From: Hydrogenophilus thermoluteolus
GTDB lineage: Bacteria; Pseudomonadota; Gammaproteobacteria; Burkholderiales; Rhodocyclaceae
Length of the DNA stretch: 64,000 bases
Assembly: GCF_003574215.1 (NCBI RefSeq)
Contig: NZ_AP018558.1
Location: forward strand, 1,026,001 to 1,090,000
Reading direction: 5' to 3'
Of the stretch, positions 23,955 to 32,857 are shown piece by piece. The translations under genes and the position numbers were made by a program. Position 1 is the first letter of the stretch. Each line of letters starts with the position of its first letter. The notes below the pieces were generated by a model. It was not told the DNA's origin. It made no database searches and saw nothing but the letters and a program-made list of their open reading frames with translations.

Positions 23955-25427
23955 ATGAACGAGACGCAGATGAAACACCTCAGCTGGTCGGTCAACGAGC
24001 GCGGTATTGCGTGGATCTGGCTCGATTGCGCCGAAAAAAGCGCCAATACCCTTTCCGAACCGGTGTTTGCGGAGATCGAATCGGCGCTCGATGCGATTGC
24101 CGCAACGGGCGCGAAAGGAGTGGTGTTCGCGTCGCGCAAAACTGCTGGTTTCGTCGCGGGCGCTGACGTCGAGACGTTTGCAGCGCTTCCCGACGCGGCG
24201 GCTGCCCGCGCGTTGGTGGAACGGGGTTGGCGGTTCATGGAACGCCTCGCGGCATATCCGTTGCCGACGGTGGCGCTCATTCACGGTCATTGCCTGGGCG
24301 GCGGTTTGGAATTGGCGTTGGCGTGCCGAGCCCGGGTGGCGGTGCGCGACCGCAAGACCCGTTTGGGGCTCCCAGAGATCATGCTGGGGATCTACCCGGG
24401 CTGGGGTGGCATGATGCGGTTGCCGGCGCTGATCGGTCCCAGTAAAGCGCTGCCGATGATGCTCACTGCGAAAAGCGTCAACGCCCAACGGGCGAAGCGG
24501 ATCGGGCTCGTCGATGAAGCCGTACCGGAGCGCGTCGCAGCGTTGGCTGCCGAGGCATTGGTTCTGAACCCCCCGAAACGCAAAGGGCTGCCGCTCGTGG
24601 AGCGGTTGTGGGCTGGGCCGTTGCTTGCGCTCTTCGTGCGGCAGGCCGAAAAACAACTGCGCGCGAGGGTTCGAGCGGAACACTACCCGGCCCCTTACGC
24701 AGTGTTGCGTTGCTGGAGTCAGTACGGTGGCAACCCTTTGCGGGCTCCTGCCGACGCCCCCGCCAGTATCGAATCTCTGGCGGCGCATCCAACGACCAAA
24801 AACCTTTTGCGCGTCTTTTTCTTACAAGAGCGGCTCAAAAAGTTTGCCAAAAGGGAAACCGCACCGATCACCCGGGTTCATGTGATCGGGGCCGGAGTGA
24901 TGGGCTCCGAAATCGCGATGGTCTGCGCCGCAAGCGGATTGACGGTGACGCTTCAGGATTTGTCGCTCGATGCGCTGGCGCGTGCCCAGCAAGCGGCAAC
25001 GCGCTGGTTCCAGCGGCGTTTTCGTGACGACGAAACGGCGCTGCGCGCGGCGCTCGACCGCTTCATCCCCGACCCGCAAGGCGTGGGTGTCGCGCAAGCC
25101 GACGTGATCATCGAAGCGGTGGTCGAAAAGCTCGACGTCAAGCAACGCCTCTTTGCCGAACTCGAACAGCGCGCCAAACCCGACGCGCTTCTGGCGACCA
25201 ATACCTCCAGTTTGTCGCTGGAGTCGATTGCCGAAGGGATGGCTGCGCCGCACCGGCTGGTCGGCATCCACTTCTTCAACCCGGTGACCAAAATGCCGCT
25301 CGTCGAAGTGGTGCGAGGCGCACAGAGCGACGCGCAAGCGGTCGAACGTGCGCTGGTTTTCGTCGGAAAAATCGACAAATTGCCGTTACCGGTTCGTTCC
25401 GCACCTGGTTTCCTGGTCAATGCCGTG
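23955..25427 (+). pseudogene. 5' part of enoyl-CoA hydratase/3-hydroxyacyl-CoA dehydrogenase gene, split by an IS
   Basis: 491 intact codons before the insertion. Residues ~1-200 form a crotonase domain (GFVAGADVETFA, then HGHCLGGGLELALACRAR, then GLPEIMLGIYPGWGG), like FadB/FadJ. Residues ~310-490 form the NAD-binding dehydrogenase domain (VIGAGVMGSEIAMVCA, then ATNTSSLSLESIAE, then GIHFFNPVTKMPLVEVV). The frame hits a stop at 25449-25451, a few codons inside the IS. It starts 10 bp after the truncated thiolase, so the two formed a fadAB-like operon now inactivated twice. Confidence 0.9.
25419..25427. repeat. 9-bp target duplication, left copy
   Basis: AATGCCGTG directly before the IS left end. 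The identical copy is at 26751-26759, directly after the right end. IS256-family elements usually give 8-9 bp duplications. Confidence 0.93.
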
Positions 25428-26750
25428 GGTTGTGCAACCTTTTTTCTGTAAATTTCCGTGGTGTTGGTCATGACGCCGGGGTTACGGGTTGAGGTTGAGA
25501 TAGACCTTGCCGGTCATCCACTCGTCGTCGAGTTCGGCCAGCAGCGCCGAGACCAGGCGCAGGCAGGAATCCATGTTGGGGAAGATGCTGGCCACCCGGG
25601 TGCGTCGTCGCAGTTCCCGGTTGATGCGTTCCAGCCCGTTGGTGGTACGCAAACGGATACGGTGCGCAGCGGGGAAGTCGAACACCGTCAGGGATTCAGG
25701 AATCGCGGTTTCGGCCCACTCGGCCAGTTTCGGATGCTCCTTGCGCCAGGTGTCCAGGGCGGCTTTCAAAAGCCGCTCGGCTTCTGCCTTGTCCGGAGCA
25801 TTGAAGATCGCGCGCAGTGTCGCGGCGACGTGCTTTTTCGCCTCCTGTCGGGTGACGAACTGGCCGGCGTTTTGCTGCAGATGGAACTGGCAACGCTGCC
25901 AGGGAACAGAAGGGAACACCGCTTTGCGGGCAGCTTTGAGGCCCGCATGATCATCCGCGATGATGAGCTTGATCCCGTGCAACCCTCTGGCCAGGAGGGA
26001 TTCCAGGAAACGTCGCCAATTGATCTCGGCTTCCGACGTGGCCACCGTGCAACCGAGCACCCGCCGTTTGCCCGTCGCATCGACGCCGACGGCGATCAAG
26101 ACGGCACAATCGACGATTCGCCCTTCCAGCCGCACTTTCTCGTAACGGGCATCCAGAAAGAGATAGGGCACTTCGCCCAGAGGACGCTCGCGCCAGGCCG
26201 CAAGCCCCTCGTCGAGCCTGGCGGCGGCACGGCTCACCTGGGCGGTGGAGAGCGAAATCTCCGGCCCCAGCAGGCGCTGCAGTACCTCGATCACCCGGCG
26301 GGTGGAGACCCCCTGGACGTACATCTCGGCCAGGGCCAGATGCACCGCCTGATCGGTGCGGGTGCCTTTTTCGAGGGCAGAAGGGTAGAAGTCGCCGCAA
26401 CGCACCTGGGGCACCTGAAAGGTCAGCTCACCAAGGCGGGTGAGTACCGTCTTGGGTTTGTACCCGTTGGCGTAGTCACGCCGTCGCTCACTACGTTCAT
26501 AGGGCGCCGCTCCAAGGAACTGGGATCGTTCGATCTTGGCGGCTTCATTGACGAGGATGCGCAGAGCCTCGCCGGCACCCTCCAGTCCGTGTTCGAGCAA
26601 CACAGCATAAGCCATTTCCAAAGGATTGGTTTCGACACGCATCGCCATGATGGGCATACTCCTTTCTCGAAGTCATGGCGTCAGACCGAGCGCCGCGCAC
26701 TTCCTGCCAGAGGCGCTAAACGGAATTTACAGAAAGGATGGTACACAACC
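25428..26750 (-). mobile_element. IS256-family insertion sequence (1323 bp)
   Basis: The left end (GGTTGTG..., 25428-25454) and the inverted right end (26724-26750) match at 22 of 27 positions, and the element is flanked by the 9-bp direct repeat AATGCCGTG (25419-25427 and 26751-26759). It encodes a single transposase on the minus strand. Removing the element and one duplicate rejoins the host frame exactly as FLVNAVLAPYLI. The perfect duplication indicates a recent insertion. Confidence 0.95.
25482..26657 (-). CDS. IS256-family transposase (Mutator-type)
   Basis: 391 residues. The IS256/MULE DDE triad is visible: D in VPYLFLDARYEKVR, D in LIIADDHAGLKAARKAVFP, and E in TTNGLERINRELRRRTRV, along with the conserved WQRCQFHLQQN motif. 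The N-terminal DNA-binding part with RDYANGYKPKTVLTRLGEL is also typical. Length is normal for the family (about 400), and no frameshift or stop is seen, so the element may still be mobile. Confidence 0.95.
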   Translation of the reverse strand: MPIMAMRVETNPLEMAYAVLLEHGLEGAGEALRILVNEAAKIERSQFLGAAPYERSERRRDYANGYKPKTVLTRLGELTFQVPQVRCGDFYPSALEKGTRTDQAVHLALAEMYVQGVSTRRVIEVLQRLLGPEISLSTAQVSRAAARLDEGLAAWRERPLGEVPYLFLDARYEKVRLEGRIVDCAVLIAVGVDATGKRRVLGCTVATSEAEINWRRFLESLLARGLHGIKLIIADDHAGLKAARKAVFPSVPWQRCQFHLQQNAGQFVTRQEAKKHVAATLRAIFNAPDKAEAERLLKAALDTWRKEHPKLAEWAETAIPESLTVFDFPAAHRIRLRTTNGLERINRELRRRTRVASIFPNMDSCLRLVSALLAELDDEWMTGKVYLNLNP

Positions 26751-27260
26751 AATGCCGTGCTCGCACCCTATTTGATCTCAGCATTGCAATGCGTCGAAGC
26801 GGGCACTGCGCCCGAAGTGGTCGATGCGGCACTGGAAGCCTTCGGGATGCCGATGGGGCCGATCGAACTGGTCGATACCGTAGGGCTCGATGTTGCGCTT
26901 TTGGCTGGGCAGCAATTGGTGCCCGATGAACCCACGCCTCCCCGGCGCTTGCAGCAGTTGGTTCAGGAAGGCAAACTGGGGAAAAAGACTGGGGAAGGCT
27001 ATTACCGCTGGGAAAAGGGAAAAGCGGTCAAACGCACGGTCAAACCCAGCGAGATCCCGGAGGGGCTGGCAGAGCGCATCATCGCGCCGCTCATCGCCGC
27101 AACCGAACGGTGCGTGGCCGAAGGGGTGGTTGCCGATGCCGATCTTGCCGACGCTGGGGTGATCTTCGGCACGGGGTTCGCACCGTTTCGCGGGGGGCCG
27201 TTGCATTGGCGCAACACAGAAAACACCGAAAACCGGGAAACACAAGCGCGTTCGGCGTAA
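26751..27260 (+). pseudogene. 3' part of the split 3-hydroxyacyl-CoA dehydrogenase gene
   Basis: Begins with the second copy of the target duplication and carries the C-terminal helical dehydrogenase domains: LAPYLISALQCVEAG, then GMPMGPIELVDTVGLDVA, then LGKKTGEGYYRWEKG and FGTGFAPFRGGPLHW near the end. The frame is the same as upstream, because IS plus duplication is 1332 bp (a multiple of three). A long antisense frame through the IS happens to be fused to this part, but there is no reason to think it is translated. Confidence 0.9.
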
Positions 27261-27332
27261 CCGTTCAAACGTTCGTTCGTAATCGGATATGATCGAGTCG
27301 ATGCCCCAATCGATCTGAGGAGCGTGCCAGCG

Positions 27333-27734
27333 ATGACCACGCAACTGCCTGACAAACAGCCCGAACTGCGGGTGATGCCGATGCCAGCGGACCTCAACCC
27401 GGCTGGTGACGTCTTTGGCGGCTGGGTGATGGCGATGGTCGATATCGCCGGATCGCTCCCGGCGCGCAGGCGCGCCAAAGGGCGGGTTGCCACCGTGGCA
27501 GTGAATAGTTTCGTCTTCAAGCAACCCATCGCGGTCGGCGACGTGGTGAGCTTTTACGCCGAGGTGGTTGCAGTCGGAAGGACTTCGGTCACCGTGGACG
27601 TCGAGGTCTATGCCGAACGGCACCCCGAGTCGCCCATGGTGGTGAAGGTGACGGAAGCGCGCCTGACCTATGTCGCACTCGATGCGCAAGGCAAAAAACG
27701 CGCGATTCCGCAGGAAATGCCCTCTGATGCTTGA
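27333..27734 (+). CDS. Acyl-CoA thioesterase, YciA/hotdog family
   Basis: 133 residues from ATG 27333, with GGAG purines at 27318-27321. The single hotdog domain has the family pattern ADLNPAGDVFGGWVMAMVDIAG (the N-x-x-G-D-x-F-GGW region), then RVATVAVNSFVFKQPIAVGDVV. Hydrolyses acyl-CoA esters in the cytoplasm and may balance CoA pools during fatty-acid degradation, consistent with its place inside the beta-oxidation cluster. GTG 27324 is a less likely start. Confidence 0.88.
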   Translation: MTTQLPDKQPELRVMPMPADLNPAGDVFGGWVMAMVDIAGSLPARRRAKGRVATVAVNSFVFKQPIAVGDVVSFYAEVVAVGRTSVTVDVEVYAERHPESPMVVKVTEARLTYVALDAQGKKRAIPQEMPSDA

Positions 27735-27787
27735 GCAAGCAGATGGGGGTTTTGGTTCGTTGTGGTAACAGTGGAGGAGTCTCACTC

Positions 27788-29128
27788 ATGAAAAGAAATA
27801 CGTTTCGTTTGACGACGCTTGCCAGCGCGCTTTTTGTTGCAGGTCTTTCTTCGGCGCACGCCGGTGGCTTCCAGCTGCTGGAACAGAACGCGAGCGGGAT
27901 CGCGAACGCCTACGCCGGTTCGGCGGCGGTGGCCGACAATGCGTCGACGATCTTCTTCAACCCCGCTGGGATGACCCAGCTTTCCGGCGCGAAAGAGGTT
28001 TCGCTGGGGTTGGCGGTCGTCAAACCCAGTTTCAAATTCGCTAACCAAGGTAGTTTGGCTGCAGTGCCGCCGCTGACCCCGGTTGCGGTTCCTTTGACGG
28101 GGTCTAATGGGGCCGACGCCGGGGATTGGGCGGCGATCCCGAACGGCTATTATGCGCAACGCATCAACGATCGCCTTTCGGTAGGGGTTGGGTTTGGCGC
28201 GCCGTTCGGGTTGAAGACCGAATATACCGACGATTGGGTTGGCCGGTTCCAGTCGACCCTGTTCGATATCAAAACGATGAACGTCAACCCGTCGGTCGCG
28301 TACCGCGTCAATGACAAAGTTTCGGTCGGCGCTGGCGTCAGCATCCAGAAGATGGAAGCGACATATGATAGGTACGCAGCTACTTTGACTACTCCAATTA
28401 ATCTCTCAGGAACTAAACTGCGGCTCAAGGCGGACGATGTCTCGTTCGGCTGGAACGTAGGCGTGCTGTTCCAACCGACGGCTGCGACCCGTGTCGGTCT
28501 GTCGTACCGCTCCAAAGTCAAGCATACGCTCACCGGTACGCTGACCGCAAGCGGCGGTGCTGCCGCCGTGCTTTCCAACCCTGCGATCGGTGCAGCCGGG
28601 GTCAATGCGAAGGTCGATGTCGATCTGCCCGACACCTTCATCGTCAGCTTCACCCATCAGCTCAATCCGCGTTGGGAAGTGCTGGCGGACCTTTCGTGGA
28701 CGGGTTGGAGCAGTCTCGACGTCTTGCCAATTTATCGCACCAGTGGTGTACAAGCAGGGACGACTGCCGACTTGCTCGAAGCCCATTTCCGCGACACCTG
28801 GCGCGTTGCGCTCGGCGCCAATTATCACTACAACAACGCGTGGACCTTCAAATTCGGGATCGCGCACGACGAATCTCCGGTCAAGAATGCCGATACGCGT
28901 TTGGTTTCGTTGCCCGACAACAACCGCATCTGGCTCTCTTTGGGCGCGCAATGGCGGCCCGATCGCGCAACGCGCGTCGATTTCGGCCTGGCGCACCTCT
29001 TCATCAACGACACGCGTATCAGCCACAACCAAACCTCCAGTGATCCCACCAAAAATAAAGGTTGGGTGATCGGCGAATATACCGGCAACATCTGGCTGGC
29101 GGGCGTTCAGTACTCCCGCTCGTTCTGA
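27788..29128 (+). CDS. fadL: Outer-membrane long-chain fatty acid transporter, FadL family
   Basis: 446 residues with a clear signal peptide (MKRNTFRLTTLASALFVAG to the cleavage after SSAHA). Mature N-terminus GGFQLLEQNASGIANAYAG and NPAGMTQL are the standard FadL/OmpP1 start, forming the plug hatch. The remainder is a beta barrel ending in a terminal aromatic (VQYSRSF), needed for outer-membrane insertion. It imports fatty acids for the enzymes encoded around it. A GGAGG ribosome-binding site (27774-27778) lies 9 bp before ATG. A terminator follows. Confidence 0.93.
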   Translation: MKRNTFRLTTLASALFVAGLSSAHAGGFQLLEQNASGIANAYAGSAAVADNASTIFFNPAGMTQLSGAKEVSLGLAVVKPSFKFANQGSLAAVPPLTPVAVPLTGSNGADAGDWAAIPNGYYAQRINDRLSVGVGFGAPFGLKTEYTDDWVGRFQSTLFDIKTMNVNPSVAYRVNDKVSVGAGVSIQKMEATYDRYAATLTTPINLSGTKLRLKADDVSFGWNVGVLFQPTAATRVGLSYRSKVKHTLTGTLTASGGAAAVLSNPAIGAAGVNAKVDVDLPDTFIVSFTHQLNPRWEVLADLSWTGWSSLDVLPIYRTSGVQAGTTADLLEAHFRDTWRVALGANYHYNNAWTFKFGIAHDESPVKNADTRLVSLPDNNRIWLSLGAQWRPDRATRVDFGLAHLFINDTRISHNQTSSDPTKNKGWVIGEYTGNIWLAGVQYSRSF

Positions 29129-29148
29129 CCGGATCGTCATTTTCTGCG

Positions 29149-29176
29149 AACCGCCCCTTGCGTGGGCGGTTTTTTT
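29149..29176 (+). terminator. Rho-independent terminator after fadL
   Basis: 8-bp stem (29149-29156 with 29164-29171), 7-nt loop, then a run of T bases to 29176. It separates fadL from the next operon. Confidence 0.88.
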
Positions 29177-29185
29177 GTGCTATCT

Positions 29186-29203
29186 TTCAAACAAACGTTT
29201 GAA
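29186..29203. promoter_or_regulatory. Operator-like palindrome TTCAAAC-AAAC-GTTTGAA upstream of the fad operon
   Basis: A perfect 7-bp inverted repeat with a 4-bp spacer in the 47-bp gap between the fadL terminator and the dehydrogenase gene. Its core CAAAC-n4-GTTTG fits the published PsrA consensus, (G/C)AAAC-n2-4-GTTT(G/C), a TetR-type fatty-acid sensor. A related imperfect site, CAAAC-GTTC-GTTCG, lies at 27266-27279 before the thioesterase gene. No PsrA gene is in this window. Confidence 0.6.
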
Positions 29204-29222
29204 CCAACCGATGGAGGCACCA

Positions 29223-31607
29223 GTGGAACGCATCATGATTCGTAAAGTAGCCGTGCTCGGGGCTGGGGTGATGGGGGCGCAGATCGCTGCGCATTGCACC
29301 AACGCGAATGTCCCGGTGGTGCTCTTCGATCTCCCCGCGAAAGAGGGGGACAAGAACGCGATCGTCAAGAAGGCGCTCGCAACCTTCGCCAAATTGGATC
29401 CGAAGCCGTTCGCGGCAAAAGATCGGGTGCAGTTCATCGAACCCGCCAACTACGAGACCGATCTCGCGAAATTGGCCGAGTGCGATCTGGTGATCGAGGC
29501 GATCGCCGAGAAGATGGAGTGGAAGCGCGATCTCTACGCCAAGATTGCGCCGCATTTGGCACCGCACGCGATCGTCGCGTCGAACACCTCGGGGCTGTCG
29601 ATCGAAACGTTGGCCGAAAGCATTCCGGAATCGCACCGCGCCCGCTTTTGCGGGATCCACTTCTTCAACCCGCCGCGCTACATGCCGCTCGTCGAACTCA
29701 TCCCCACCGCACGCACCGACGCGGCGCTCATGGATGCGCTCGAGACGTGGCTCACGGTGCGCCTGGGCAAGTCGGTGGTGCGGGCAAAAGATACGCCGAA
29801 CTTCATCGCGAACCGGATTGGAGTGTTCTCGATCCTGGCGGTGATGCACCATACCGAACGGTTGGGGTTGGGCTTTGACGAGGTCGATGCGCTTACCGGA
29901 CCGAAGATCGGTCGCCCGAAGAGCGCGACCTACCGTACCGCCGACGTCGTCGGGCTCGACACCCTGGCCCACGTGATCGATACGATGGCCACCCACCTCA
30001 CCGACGACCCGTGGCACGGTTACTTCGGCAAACCCGCTTGGTTGCAGGAGTTGATCGCCAAAGGGCAGCTGGGGCAAAAGACCAAAGGTGGGATCTACCG
30101 TAAAGAGGGCAAAACGATCCTGGTCCTTGACGTGCAGAAGGGCGAATACCGCCCGGCAGCCGGTGAAGTGGCGCCTGAGGTCGATGCGATCTTGGCCGAA
30201 CGCGACCCGAAGGTGAAATTCGAGAAATTGCGCACCAGTACCCATCCGCAAGCCCAATTCCTGTGGTCGATCTTCCGCGACGTCTTCCATTACTGCGCCG
30301 TGCACCTCGAAACGATCGCCGACAATGCGCGCGACGTCGATTTGGCGATGCGTTGGGGTTTCGGCTGGGCGATGGGGCCGTTCGAAACGTGGCAAGCAGC
30401 GGGCTGGCAAGCGATCGCCGAGGCGATCGCGGCCGACATCGCTGCGGGTAAGGCGATGGCGAACGTTCCGCTGCCGGCGTGGGTCGAAAAGGTCGCTGGC
30501 GTGGTCCATGGTCCGCAGGGTTCCTATAGCCCCGCCAAAGGCAACTGGGTGGGTCGGCGTGCGTTGCCAGTCTACGAGCGTCAGCTCTACCCCGATCGCG
30601 TCCTGGGCGAAGCGATCATTGACCGCGGCGAGACGCTGTGGGAGAACGACGGGGTTCGGCTGTGGCGTCGTCCCGATCAGGATCCGCGCATCGGGATCGT
30701 CTCGTTCAAAAGCAAGATGCACGCGATCGGTGACGAAGTGCTCGACGGCGTGCTCGAAGCGGTGGCGCGCGCGGAGCGTGAACTCGACGGACTGGTGATC
30801 TGGCACGAAGCACCCTTTGCCGTAGGGGCGAACCTCAAGCAAGTCGCGGAAGCGTGCGCGGCAGGGCAATTCGATCTGCTCGAGCGCACGGTGGCGAAGT
30901 TCCAGGAAGCGAGCATGCGTCTCAAGCACGCCACGGTGCCGGTGGTCGCTGCGGTAGAGGGAATGGCGCTCGGTGGCGGGTGCGAATTCGTGATGCACGC
31001 GGCGCACCGCGTCTTCGCCCATGAGTCCTATGTAGGGCTTGTCGAAGTCGGGGTCGGATTGATTCCCGCAGGTGGTGGGTGCAAAGAGTTCGCATTGCAG
31101 GCGCACCGGATGGCGCAACGCGCAGCAGGCGGTGACGTCTTCCCGTTCATCCAGACCGCGTTCCAGACCATCGCGCAAGCGCAAGTGGCGAAGAGCGCGC
31201 TCGAAGCGATCCAGATGGGCTTCGGCCGCTTGGGTGACGACATCGTGATGCATCCGCGCGAGCTCCTCTACGTTGCGATCCGCCGCGCCCGGGCGATCGC
31301 GGAAGCGGGCTATCAGGCGCCGCTTCCCGAGCGTGAGATCGTCGTCGCGGGACGCAACGGGATCGCCACTTGTCAGATGTTCCTGATCAACATGCTCGAA
31401 GGCGGCTTCATCAGCGAATACGACTTCCGCGTGGGCACTGCGGTGGCACGGGCGCTCTGCGGTGGCGATGTCGAAACCGGGATGCGGGTCTCGACCGAAT
31501 GGATTTTGGAGGTCGAGCGCCACGAATTCGTCGAACTCCTCAAACAAGAGAAAACTCAGCAACGGATTCAGCACATGCTGACCACCGGTAAGCCATTGCG
31601 CAACTGA
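29223..31607 (+). CDS. 3-hydroxyacyl-CoA dehydrogenase/enoyl-CoA hydratase fusion (FadN-like order)
   Basis: About 794 residues. Domain order is dehydrogenase first (VAVLGAGVMGAQIAAHC at the N-terminus, VIEAIAEKMEWK, ASNTSGLSIETLAE, CGIHFFNPPRYMPLVELIP) and crotonase last (FAVGANLKQVAEAC, then EGMALGGGCEFVMHA, then GLIPAGGGCKEFA). This is the FadN arrangement, the reverse of FadB and of the disrupted gene upstream. Start GTG 29223 is preferred because GGAGG at 29213-29217 is correctly spaced. ATG 29235 would be too far. It performs the hydration and oxidation steps of beta-oxidation and is followed 19 bp later by the thiolase. Confidence 0.93.
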   Translation: MERIMIRKVAVLGAGVMGAQIAAHCTNANVPVVLFDLPAKEGDKNAIVKKALATFAKLDPKPFAAKDRVQFIEPANYETDLAKLAECDLVIEAIAEKMEWKRDLYAKIAPHLAPHAIVASNTSGLSIETLAESIPESHRARFCGIHFFNPPRYMPLVELIPTARTDAALMDALETWLTVRLGKSVVRAKDTPNFIANRIGVFSILAVMHHTERLGLGFDEVDALTGPKIGRPKSATYRTADVVGLDTLAHVIDTMATHLTDDPWHGYFGKPAWLQELIAKGQLGQKTKGGIYRKEGKTILVLDVQKGEYRPAAGEVAPEVDAILAERDPKVKFEKLRTSTHPQAQFLWSIFRDVFHYCAVHLETIADNARDVDLAMRWGFGWAMGPFETWQAAGWQAIAEAIAADIAAGKAMANVPLPAWVEKVAGVVHGPQGSYSPAKGNWVGRRALPVYERQLYPDRVLGEAIIDRGETLWENDGVRLWRRPDQDPRIGIVSFKSKMHAIGDEVLDGVLEAVARAERELDGLVIWHEAPFAVGANLKQVAEACAAGQFDLLERTVAKFQEASMRLKHATVPVVAAVEGMALGGGCEFVMHAAHRVFAHESYVGLVEVGVGLIPAGGGCKEFALQAHRMAQRAAGGDVFPFIQTAFQTIAQAQVAKSALEAIQMGFGRLGDDIVMHPRELLYVAIRRARAIAEAGYQAPLPEREIVVAGRNGIATCQMFLINMLEGGFISEYDFRVGTAVARALCGGDVETGMRVSTEWILEVERHEFVELLKQEKTQQRIQHMLTTGKPLRN

Positions 31608-31626
31608 TCGAGAAGGGGAAGAGAAG

Positions 31627-32826
31627 ATGAGTAAAGCGATTCAAGACGCCTATATCGTTGCGGCCGTTCGCACACCGGTCGGGAAAAAAGGCGGGATGTT
31701 CCGTCATGTGCGGCCGGACGACATGCTCGCCCATGTACTCAAAGCAGTAGTGGCACAAGTGCCTGAACTCGATCTCAACGAGATCGGTGACGTGATCGTC
31801 GGTTGCGCGATGCCGGAAGCCGAGCAGGGGATGAACGTCGCCCGCATCGGCTTGCTGTTGGCTGGCTTTCCGAACAGCGTCCCGGGGATCACCATCAACC
31901 GGTTCTGTTCCTCTGGAGTGCAGGCTGTTGCCGATGCCGCGGCACGTATCCGTTTGGGAGAGGCCGATGTGATGATTGCGGCGGGTACCGAATCGATGTC
32001 GGTGATGCCGCAGATCATGGGGAACAAAGTCAGTCTCAACCCGGCCGTGTTCGAGAAAGAGGAGAACTACGCGATCGCGTTTGGGATGGGGCTCACCGCA
32101 GAGAAGGTCGCCCAAAAATGGGGCATTTCCCGTGACGACCAAGACGAGTTTGCGCTGGCGTCGCATCAGAAAGCGCTCGCTGCGATCGACCAAGGGTTGT
32201 TCCGCGACGAGATCGCGCCCTATCCCGTGAAAACCCACCTGCCCGGTGCGCAGGGGGTAGCCCGTGTCGTCGAACAGGTTGCCGATACCGACGAAGGACC
32301 GCGTCGCGATACTTCACGCGAGTCGCTGGCGCGCTTGCGGCCGGTCTTTGCGGCACGGGGTACCGTCACGGCGGGGAACAGTTCGCAGATGTCGGACGGT
32401 GCGGGAGCGGTGCTCTTGATGTCGGAAGCAGCGGTGAAGCGCTACAACGTGACGCCGATTGCGCGGGTCGCCGCGTATGCGGTTGCGGGGGTTCCGCCCG
32501 AAATCATGGGAATCGGGCCCGTCGCGGCCATTCCCAAGGCGCTCGAACGCGCGGGCATCCGGCAAGACGATCTTGACTGGATCGAACTCAACGAAGCGTT
32601 CGCGGCGCAATCGCTCGCGGTGATTCGCGAGCTGGGGTTGGACCCCGCGAAGGTTAACCCGCTGGGTGGCGCGATCGCGTTGGGCCACCCGTTGGGCGCA
32701 ACCGGCGCGATCCGCACCGCGACGGTGATGAGCGCGATGAAGCGCGACCCCAAAGTGAAATACGGAATGGTGACGATGTGTATCGGTACCGGTATGGGGG
32801 CTGCGGGCATCTTCGAACGCGTATGA
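31627..32826 (+). CDS. fadA: Acetyl-CoA C-acyltransferase (thiolase)
   Basis: 399 residues, full family length. The nucleophilic Cys lies in NRFCSSGVQAVADAA, the catalytic His in GHPLGATGAIRTA and the second Cys in CIGTGMGAAGIFE. NEAFAAQSLAV precedes them. It cleaves 3-ketoacyl-CoA to acetyl-CoA and shortened acyl-CoA, the last step of the cycle, and is co-transcribed with the dehydrogenase/hydratase. This copy is intact and can compensate for the thiolase cut by the prophage. Confidence 0.95.
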   Translation: MSKAIQDAYIVAAVRTPVGKKGGMFRHVRPDDMLAHVLKAVVAQVPELDLNEIGDVIVGCAMPEAEQGMNVARIGLLLAGFPNSVPGITINRFCSSGVQAVADAAARIRLGEADVMIAAGTESMSVMPQIMGNKVSLNPAVFEKEENYAIAFGMGLTAEKVAQKWGISRDDQDEFALASHQKALAAIDQGLFRDEIAPYPVKTHLPGAQGVARVVEQVADTDEGPRRDTSRESLARLRPVFAARGTVTAGNSSQMSDGAGAVLLMSEAAVKRYNVTPIARVAAYAVAGVPPEIMGIGPVAAIPKALERAGIRQDDLDWIELNEAFAAQSLAVIRELGLDPAKVNPLGGAIALGHPLGATGAIRTATVMSAMKRDPKVKYGMVTMCIGTGMGAAGIFERV

Positions 32827-32857
32827 AAATTGGCCAACTGAGCATCGGGGGGGCGCG

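Noticed and set aside
25458..27260. 600-codon ORF across the IS and the dehydrogenase 3' fragment
   Set aside because: The first two thirds are the antisense of an intact transposase gene, and only the end is the dehydrogenase remnant. It is a by-product of in-frame insertion length, not a gene.
29187..31574. 795-codon ORF antisense to the FadN-like gene
   Set aside because: High GC content creates long antisense frames. The translation is His/Arg-rich with no family resemblance, while the plus strand has a full set of domain motifs.
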